This document shows positions 58,812 to 64,000 of a stretch of DNA of 64,000 bases, piece by piece. The stretch comes from Miltoncostaea sp036826475 (GTDB lineage: Bacteria; Actinomycetota; Thermoleophilia; Miltoncostaeales; Miltoncostaeaceae), in the NCBI GenBank assembly GCA_036826475.1, contig DAISWG010000005.1, positions 1 through 64,000 on the forward strand, read 5' to 3'. Positions within the stretch are counted from its first letter, which is position 1. Each line of letters begins with the position of its first letter. Made by a program: the position numbers and the translations under genes. The notes under the pieces were generated by a model, which saw nothing but the letters and a program-made list of their open reading frames with translations, ran no database searches and was not told the origin of the DNA.

Positions 58812-60229
58812 CCCCCTCCGAAGCGCTCCGCGAGCAGCGCGTGCCGCAGGCCGCGGTCGCTGACCGTCACCGCGTCGTGGCCCAGCGCCGCGAGCACGGC
58901 GCGGACGATGACCGCGCCGCCGAGGATCACCTCGGCGCGGGCGGGCTGGAGCCCCACGATGCCGCGGCGGCCGTCGGCGTCCGTCGCCCGGTACCGCGCG
59001 ATCTGGCGGTCGATCTCCGCGAGGTCCAGCACGGTGCCCTCCACCACGGCCGGGTCGTAGGCCTCCAAGCCGTGCATCACGGCGGCGAGGTTGGTGAAGA
59101 CGCCGCCGATGCCGATCACGGCGTCCGCGCGCGCCCGCGGCGCCAGGGCGCCCAGCTCGGCGGCGACCGCCGCGCCGGCCTGCTCCAGGACGTCGGGGGT
59201 CACGGCCCCGTCCAGCCCGAACCGCTCCGTCACGGCCACCGCGCCCAGGTCGATGCTGGAACGGTCGTCGATGCGGCCGCCGGCGCCGAACGTGAACTGC
59301 GAGCTGCCGCCGCCGGTCTCGAACACCACCACCGAGCCGTCGCCCGCCGCGCCGGTCGCCGCGACGAACCCGAGCCGCGCCTCCTCCTCGCCGGGGATCA
59401 CCTCCACGTCGATGCTGCACCGCTCCCGCACCGCGTCCGCGAACGCGGCCGAGTTGCCCGCGATGCGCAGTCCCGCGGTGCCGACGGCGACGACCGGCGC
59501 CCCCGCCCGGCGGGCCTCGCGGACCATGTCGCACACCGCGTCCGCCGTCCGGGCGATCGGCGCGGCCCCCAGGTCGCCGCCGGGGCGCAGGCCCTCGCCG
59601 AGCCGGGTCACCTCGGCGCGGTCCGCCAGCGTCCTCCACCCGTCGCCGTCGCGCGCCGCGACGATCAGCTTGACCGAGTTGGTGCCGACGTCGATGACCG
59701 CCCCGCGCGCCGGGAGCAGCCCGGTGACGGTCCGGAGGTGGCGCGGGTAGCTGACGTTCGGGTGCCCCGCCAGGCCGATCTCGCGCAGCACGCGCATGAT
59801 CGCCGGACGGTCCTCCGACTCGATCGCGAAGGTCCGCATCGGGGCGCCGTCGACCCGCAGGTCCACCAGCTCGACCGCGCAGCCCCCCACGGTGTAGCGC
59901 GCCCGCCGCTTGTGCACGGCGACGACCTTGAGGAACGTGGCGTGGAGCGCGACCGCCAGCACGCGCACGTCGTCGGCGGTGAGGGTGGTCGGGCGCTTCA
60001 GGACGGGCCGCCACCGCTCCAGGCCGTGGTCGTCGATCTCCTCCAGGTGCTTCACGTCCACCAGCCCGTCGCGCACCTTCACGGTGTCCTCGCCGTCGGC
60101 GTTCACCATGTAGAGCTCGTCGCTCTCGTGGACCTGGGTCGGCGTCTCCGACGCGAGGAGGGCGGCGGCGGGCTCCACCTCATCGAACGTCCGCCACTCC
60201 CAGCGCGGGACGATCCCCTCGGTCCCCAT
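58808..60229 (-). CDS. CYTH-like domain fused to Ppx/GppA exopolyphosphatase
   Basis: A 473-residue fusion. Residues about 8-165 resemble a CYTH/triphosphate-tunnel domain (WEWRTF start, DTVKVRDGLVDVKHLE, ERWRPVLKRPTTL, ARYTVGGCAVELVDL). Residues 174-473 are a Ppx/GppA domain: AVIDVGTNSVKLIVA, VFETGGGSSQF (phosphate/ATPase loop), IGIGGVFTNLAAVMHG. The second half hydrolyses polyphosphate or pppGpp; the first may bind polyphosphate or triphosphate. Fusion of the two is unusual. Start ATG 60229 lies 4 nt after the P-type ATPase stop; overlaps YihY start by 4 nt. Confidence 0.85.
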   Translation of the reverse strand: MGTEGIVPRWEWRTFDEVEPAAALLASETPTQVHESDELYMVNADGEDTVKVRDGLVDVKHLEEIDDHGLERWRPVLKRPTTLTADDVRVLAVALHATFLKVVAVHKRRARYTVGGCAVELVDLRVDGAPMRTFAIESEDRPAIMRVLREIGLAGHPNVSYPRHLRTVTGLLPARGAVIDVGTNSVKLIVAARDGDGWRTLADRAEVTRLGEGLRPGGDLGAAPIARTADAVCDMVREARRAGAPVVAVGTAGLRIAGNSAAFADAVRERCSIDVEVIPGEEEARLGFVAATGAAGDGSVVVFETGGGSSQFTFGAGGRIDDRSSIDLGAVAVTERFGLDGAVTPDVLEQAGAAVAAELGALAPRARADAVIGIGGVFTNLAAVMHGLEAYDPAVVEGTVLDLAEIDRQIARYRATDADGRRGIVGLQPARAEVILGGAVIVRAVLAALGHDAVTVSDRGLRHALLAERFGGG

Positions 60230-60233
60230 CAGA

Positions 60234-63014
60234 TCACGTCCGCGCCCGGCCCGGGCTCACGGCCGCGCGGGCGTCGATGGGCGCCGGCGGCGTCGCGACG
60301 TCGCGCCGTCGCACCCACTTGGCGACCTCGATCGTGAGCGGCAGCAGCGCGGCGAGGCCGAGGCACGCCATCCACTCGCGGCCGGTCAGCGACGTCGTGA
60401 GCAGGCCCTTCTGCAGGCCCGGCAGCTCGGTGGCCAGCACGATCATCACGAGCGGCACCAGCGAGACCAGCGCCGCCTTCAGGATCGGCGGCGCCAGCCC
60501 GGGGGCCGGGTCGCGGCGGTTTGCGACGGCGTTGAAGATCGTGCCGAGGCCCATCACCACGAACGTCATCGTGAGGGATGCCGACCCCACCTCCGTGCTC
60601 GGGTCGTCGGGGCCCGCGACCAGCGGGATCAGCGCCGCCACGAACAGCACCACGGCGTACAGCACCCACATCGCGACGGCGGCGCGGTTGGTGATCGGCA
60701 GCGCCGGGTCGCGGGGCGGGCGGTGCATCACGTCCGGGTCGCCCGGGTCGATGGCGATCACCACGACGCCGGCGGCGGTCGCGAAGAAGAGGAGGTACAG
60801 CACCATCAGCGGCGTCAGCGCCACCCCGTCGTTGAGGTCGAACGCGGTCGCCGCCAGGAACAGCAGCACCAGCGCCAGCAGCTGGGTCATCTGGTAGCGG
60901 ACGTACGAGACGACCTTGTCGTAGACGCGGCGCCCGATCTCCACGGCGTGCACCAGCGTCCCGAAGTTGTCGTCGGTCAGGATCATCCGGGCGGCCTGCT
61001 TGCTCACCTCGCTGCCGCTGCCCATCGCCACGCCGATGTCGGCCTGCTTCAGGGCGGCCGCGTCGTTCACCGCGTCGCCGGTCATCGCCACGATCTGACC
61101 CTGCTCCTGCATGAGCCGGGCGAGGCGCAGCTTGTCCTGCGGCGTCACCCGGCCGAACACGTGGAGGCCCGGGAGGCGGCGCACCACCTCGTCGTCGTCG
61201 AGCGCCTGGAGCTCCGCCCCGCTGATCGCGCCGGGGCCCAGGCCCAGCTCCTCGCCGATCGCGCGGGCGGTGATGGCGTGGTCGCCGGTGATCATGCGCA
61301 CGTCGATGCCGGCGCCGAGGGCGGTGGCCACGGCGCTCTTCGCCTCGGTCCGGAGCGGGTCGATGATCCCGGTCATCGCCACGAACGAGAGGTCGTGCAC
61401 CATCGACATCGGGTCGTCCCGCCCGGCGGCGAGCTCGTCCTCGGTCATCAGCCGCGCGGCGAACGCCAGCACCCGTAGGCCCTGTTCGCCCATCCGCTCG
61501 TTGGCGGCGTCGATGTCGGCGCGGGCGTCGCCGATGGCGACCTGGTCGCCGCTGAGCGGCCCGCCGGCGTGGGTGCACCGCGCCAGCACGACGTCGGGCC
61601 CGCCCTTCACCAGCTGCACCACCCGTTCCTGGCCGTCGAGCTCGGCGCGGTGGAACGTCGCCATGAACTTGTAGTCCGAGTCGAACGGGACCTCGGCGAT
61701 GCGCGGATAGGCCCGGCGCGTCTCGGCGGCGTCGACGCCCAGCTTCGCGGCCAGCACCACCAGGGCAGCCTCGGTGGGGTCGCCCACCACGCTGCCGTCG
61801 TCGCCGACGGTGGCGTCGCTGTCGAGCACCAGGCCGAGCGCCAGGCGGGTGAAGTCGGGGACGGGGACGCCCGCCACGGAGGTGATCGCGCCCGTCTTCC
61901 GGTAGCCCTCGCCCTCCACCGGGAAGAAGGCGCCGTTGGCGTAGACGAGCGAGACCATCATCTCGTTCAGCGTCAGTGTGCCGGTCTTGTCCGTGTTGAT
62001 GACGCTCGTGGCGCCGAGCGTCTCCACGTCGGTCAGGTTCTTCACGACGGCCTTCGCCTCGGCCAGCTCCTTCGCGCCGATCGACAGCAGGCCGGACACG
62101 AATGCCGGCATGCCGGTGGGGATGGCGGAGATCGCCATCGCCGTTCCCAGCAGCACGACGTCGGTGAACGACTCCCCGCGGGCGACGCCGACCACGACGA
62201 TCACGAGCACGGCGGCCCAGGCGATGACCCCCAGCACCTTGGTCAGGCTGCCGAGCTCCCGCTGGAGCGGCGACCGCGTGCGGGTGACCGAGGTCAGCAT
62301 CGTCGCGATCTGGCCCATCTGGGTGCCCATGCCCGTCTCGGTCACGACCATGGTCGCGGTTCCGCGGGTTACGGCGGTGTTCTGGAACAGCATGTTGACG
62401 CGGTCGCCGACCGGCGTCCCGGCGTCCAGGACCGGCGCCGCGTCCTTGGCGACGGGCGCGCTCTCGCCGGTGAGCGCCGCCTCCTGGGTCTCGAGGGTGG
62501 CGGCGCGCAGGATGCGCCCGTCGGCCGGCACGATGTCGCCCGCCTCGAGCTGCACGACGTCGCCGGGGACGACGTCGGTGGACGGGATCAGCGCGACCGC
62601 GCCGCCCCTCACCACCCGCGCCTGGGGCACCTGGAGATTGGAGAGCGCGTCGATGCTGGCCCGCGCCTGGAGCTCCTGGCGCGTGCCGAGCACGAGGTTC
62701 AGCAGGATCAGGAGCCCGACGACGACGGCGGTGGAGACCTCGGCGATGGCCAGGCTCACCACCACGACCGCGACGAGCATGATGTTCATCGGCTCGCGCA
62801 GCTGGACGAGCGCGATCTCCCAGACGGAGGGGGGTTTCTCGGCGGCGATCGCGTTGGGGCCGTACTGCCCGAGCCGCGTGGCCACCTCGGCGCTGCCGAG
62901 CCCCGCCTCGGGGTCGGTCCCGAGCCCCGCCGTCACCGTCGCGCCGTCCAGGGCATGGGGAGGCGCCGCCGCCGCGGCCACCGTGGTCTGGTCGATCCGT
63001 TCCGTCTGGTCCAT
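60234..63014 (-). CDS. P-type cation-transporting ATPase (P2/P3-like)
   Basis: A 926-residue P-type ATPase with an N-terminal cation-ATPase domain, A-domain LTGESAPV, phosphorylation site DKTGTLTLNEM, nucleotide-binding KGGPDVVLARC, hinge TGDAVNDAAALKQADIGVAMG, and about 10 TM helices. The TM4 motif is AIPTGMPAFV where Ca2+ pumps have PEGLP, so the ion preference differs or is altered. ATG 63014 has TACGGT 6 nt upstream, a leaderless pattern. Operon head: ATPase, CYTH-Ppx, YihY. Confidence 0.9.
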   Translation of the reverse strand: MDQTERIDQTTVAAAAAPPHALDGATVTAGLGTDPEAGLGSAEVATRLGQYGPNAIAAEKPPSVWEIALVQLREPMNIMLVAVVVVSLAIAEVSTAVVVGLLILLNLVLGTRQELQARASIDALSNLQVPQARVVRGGAVALIPSTDVVPGDVVQLEAGDIVPADGRILRAATLETQEAALTGESAPVAKDAAPVLDAGTPVGDRVNMLFQNTAVTRGTATMVVTETGMGTQMGQIATMLTSVTRTRSPLQRELGSLTKVLGVIAWAAVLVIVVVGVARGESFTDVVLLGTAMAISAIPTGMPAFVSGLLSIGAKELAEAKAVVKNLTDVETLGATSVINTDKTGTLTLNEMMVSLVYANGAFFPVEGEGYRKTGAITSVAGVPVPDFTRLALGLVLDSDATVGDDGSVVGDPTEAALVVLAAKLGVDAAETRRAYPRIAEVPFDSDYKFMATFHRAELDGQERVVQLVKGGPDVVLARCTHAGGPLSGDQVAIGDARADIDAANERMGEQGLRVLAFAARLMTEDELAAGRDDPMSMVHDLSFVAMTGIIDPLRTEAKSAVATALGAGIDVRMITGDHAITARAIGEELGLGPGAISGAELQALDDDEVVRRLPGLHVFGRVTPQDKLRLARLMQEQGQIVAMTGDAVNDAAALKQADIGVAMGSGSEVSKQAARMILTDDNFGTLVHAVEIGRRVYDKVVSYVRYQMTQLLALVLLFLAATAFDLNDGVALTPLMVLYLLFFATAAGVVVIAIDPGDPDVMHRPPRDPALPITNRAAVAMWVLYAVVLFVAALIPLVAGPDDPSTEVGSASLTMTFVVMGLGTIFNAVANRRDPAPGLAPPILKAALVSLVPLVMIVLATELPGLQKGLLTTSLTGREWMACLGLAALLPLTIEVAKWVRRRDVATPPAPIDARAAVSPGRART

Positions 63015-63020
63015 TCCGGG

Positions 63021-63026
63021 ACCGTA
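63021..63026 (-). promoter_or_regulatory. -10 TACGGT of the leaderless ATPase operon mRNA
   Basis: TACGGT on the minus strand, 6 nt before ATG 63014. Confidence 0.45.
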
Positions 63027-63154
63027 CGGCGTCCTCACCTGGCCACCCGCCGCACGCGATCCGATCACCCGGGCGAAATCCGGCCTCAGGGCAGGTGCAC
63101 GCGCCGCACGCCGCCGGGGCCTTCTCCGCGGCCGCCCGATCGCCGTCCGCGAAG

Positions 63155-63183
63155 TACGGCATACGGCATCACGGCATACGGCA
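63155..63183. repeat. Four ACGGCA direct repeats in a divergent promoter region
   Basis: TACGGCA, TACGGCA, then TCACGGCA, TACGGCA; periods 7, 9 and 6-7 bp. It lies between the ATPase operon and the DUF4242 gene. Confidence 0.6.
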
Positions 63184-63216
63184 GGACCGCGGATGCCGGG
63201 CCCCGGGGTCCGTTCG

Positions 63217-63222
63217 TAGCGT
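63217..63222 (+). promoter_or_regulatory. -10 TAGCGT of the DUF4242 gene
   Basis: TAGCGT, 34 nt before ATG, with CGGAGGA between, so a leadered transcript. Confidence 0.5.
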
Positions 63223-63256
63223 GCTCCCACACCGAACGCACCGATCGGAGGAAGCC

Positions 63257-63553
63257 ATGAACCTGTACGTCATCCTGCGCCGCAACGGCTGGGCCACCGT
63301 CGAGGACCTGCAGATCGCGGGCGCCCGTTCCGCCGAGGTCGGCGACCGGCCGGGCTCCGGGGTCCGCTGGATCCGCAGCTACGCCCTGGACGAGGAGGCC
63401 GGCGACGTCGGCACCGTCTGCGTCTACCAGGGCGAGAGCGCCGAGGCGGTCCGCCGCCACGCGGAGGACTCCGGCCTCCCGTGCGACGAGATCATCCCGG
63501 TCCTCGACACCGTCATCCTCCGGCCGGACCCCGTTGCCGCGACGACGGCCTGA
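63257..63553 (+). CDS. DUF4242/SCO4226-like small protein
   Basis: A 98-residue cytoplasmic protein of the DUF4242 ferredoxin-like fold: NLYVILRRNGWATVEDLQIAG, GVRWIRSYALDEEAG, VCVYQGESAEAVRRHAEDSGLPCDEIIPV. A member of the family (SCO4226) binds nickel and forms dimers; the His/Cys residues here (RRHAEDSGLPC) could do so, but this is not shown by the sequence. CGGAGGA is 6-7 nt before ATG. Stands alone. Confidence 0.85.
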   Translation: MNLYVILRRNGWATVEDLQIAGARSAEVGDRPGSGVRWIRSYALDEEAGDVGTVCVYQGESAEAVRRHAEDSGLPCDEIIPVLDTVILRPDPVAATTA

Positions 63554-63595
63554 CGTCCCCTCCGGCGGCGGTCGCGCCTGCGGCCGCCGTCGGAT

Positions 63596-63601
63596 TAGGG
63601 T
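63596..63601 (+). promoter_or_regulatory. -10-like TAGGGT of a leaderless AAA regulator mRNA
   Basis: TAGGGT ends 7 nt before ATG 63609. Confidence 0.45.
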
Positions 63602-63608
63602 CACCCGC

Positions 63609-64000
63609 ATGCGCACCCGCCCCGCCCTGGTCGGTCGCGAGGCCGAGCGGCAGTGGCTCGGCGAGGCCCTGGACGGCGCCCGTGCGGGGGCCGGCCGCGT
63701 GGTGCTGCTGGCCGGCGAGGCCGGCGTCGGCAAGACCCGGCTCGCGGACGACCTGGCGGCGGAGCCGGGCCTGGTCGTGCTGCGGGGACGTGCGGACGTC
63801 GCCGGCGGCACGCCGTACGCCCCGCTCGCCCAGGCGCTCCGGACGCACCTGCGCGCCGACCCCGGCGCCCTCGACGCCGCGGGCGGGTTCCGCGACCACC
63901 TGGCGATGGTGCTGCCCGAGCTCGGCGCGCCGCCCTCCGCGCCCCATCCCCCCGCGTTGGCGGATGCGGTCCGCGGGGTGCTGGGCGCGGCCGCCGCCGG
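63609..64000 (+). CDS. Large AAA regulator-like ATPase, 3' end off the window
   Basis: The first 130 residues show the same AAA_16/MalT-like start as the gene at the left edge: PALVGREAERQWLGEAL, Walker A LLAGEAGVGKTRLADD at about residue 33, then the RADVAGGTPYAPLAQAL block. The remaining TPR region and any LuxR helix-turn-helix lie beyond the window. ATG 63609 is set by TAGGGT 7 nt upstream. Probably a signal-integrating regulator; its effector is unknown. Confidence 0.82.
   Translation, partial: MRTRPALVGREAERQWLGEALDGARAGAGRVVLLAGEAGVGKTRLADDLAAEPGLVVLRGRADVAGGTPYAPLAQALRTHLRADPGALDAAGGFRDHLAMVLPELGAPPSAPHPPALADAVRGVLGAAAA

Noticed and set aside
60229..63162. A 977-residue minus-strand frame over the P-type ATPase
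   Set aside because: It is the Arg-rich alternative frame of the ATPase gene; DKTGT, TGES and GDAVND motifs all lie in the other frame.

Overview
The window is very GC-rich (clearly above 70 % by eye) and densely coded, with many GTG starts, many 4-nt GTGA/ATGA gene overlaps and strong G/C third-position bias. Protein families (DesK/NarL-type two-component systems, MmpL exporter, PASTA-less Ser/Thr kinase, PPK2, NlpC/P60, DUF488, DUF4242, SCO1/cupredoxin proteins, large AAA regulators) point to a high-GC actinobacterium, most likely a Thermoleophilia/Solirubrobacterales-type organism. That placement is an inference from composition and gene style, with no marker gene to prove it. Two 10-N scaffold gaps (7422-7431 and 24165-24174) show it is a draft scaffold; the first looks like an artificial gap between overlapping contigs.

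Layout. 1-7.5 kb: the 3' part of a large AAA regulator, a DeoR-MFS-HAD operon on the minus strand with a 3x10-bp repeat at its start, then a ketosynthase-RraA-membrane protein operon. 7.5-12.3 kb: a minus-strand copper cluster (SCO1 lipoprotein, cupredoxin with an Ig-like tail, two-domain laccase, and two paralogous double-cupredoxins sharing promoter and leader elements). 12.5-21 kb: aldehyde dehydrogenase divergent from a ThDP enzyme and SRPBCC protein, then an MmpL-histidine kinase-response regulator operon. 21-31 kb: secreted propeller-like protein, polytopic membrane protein, NlpC/P60 hydrolase, MsrB, GH3, MoeA, DHH phosphoesterase, an isomerase/dehydrogenase pair and a potassium channel. 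31-37 kb: OafA-type acyltransferase with SGNH domain, small secreted protein, SGNH/propeller protein, GGDEF/HD-GYP protein. 37.3-39.8 kb: an ECF sigma factor, its membrane anti-sigma factor, a lipoprotein that copies the anti-sigma sensor domain, and a small secreted protein. 40.2-41 kb: tRNA-Thr(TGT) whose 3' end is repeated 743 bp downstream around one DUF488 gene. 41-48 kb: VanRS-like pair divergent from a VanY-like carboxypeptidase, PPK2, and a LolD/FtsX-type ABC exporter. 48-56 kb: two DesK/NarL-type systems in tail-to-tail orientation, two secreted proteins, and a Vps62-like membrane protein. 55.7-64 kb: RDD protein with nine-residue repeats, Ser/Thr kinase, a P-type ATPase/CYTH-Ppx/YihY operon, a DUF4242 protein and the start of another large AAA regulator.

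How it fits together. Many genes carry a TAnnnT-like -10 hexamer 6-7 nt before the start codon, so leaderless transcription appears common; TAGCGT recurs as the hexamer. Envelope sensing and modification dominate: five two-component/ECF modules, cell-wall enzymes, acyl transfer and copper proteins. Polyphosphate is touched twice (PPK2 and a CYTH-Ppx fusion).

The best candidates for something undescribed are (1) the ECF module whose membrane anti-sigma sensor domain is duplicated as a lipoprotein with its own predicted ECF promoter, (2) the copper cluster with two double-cupredoxins and a possibly fused laccase-cupredoxin, and (3) the tRNA-Thr mini-element carrying only DUF488.
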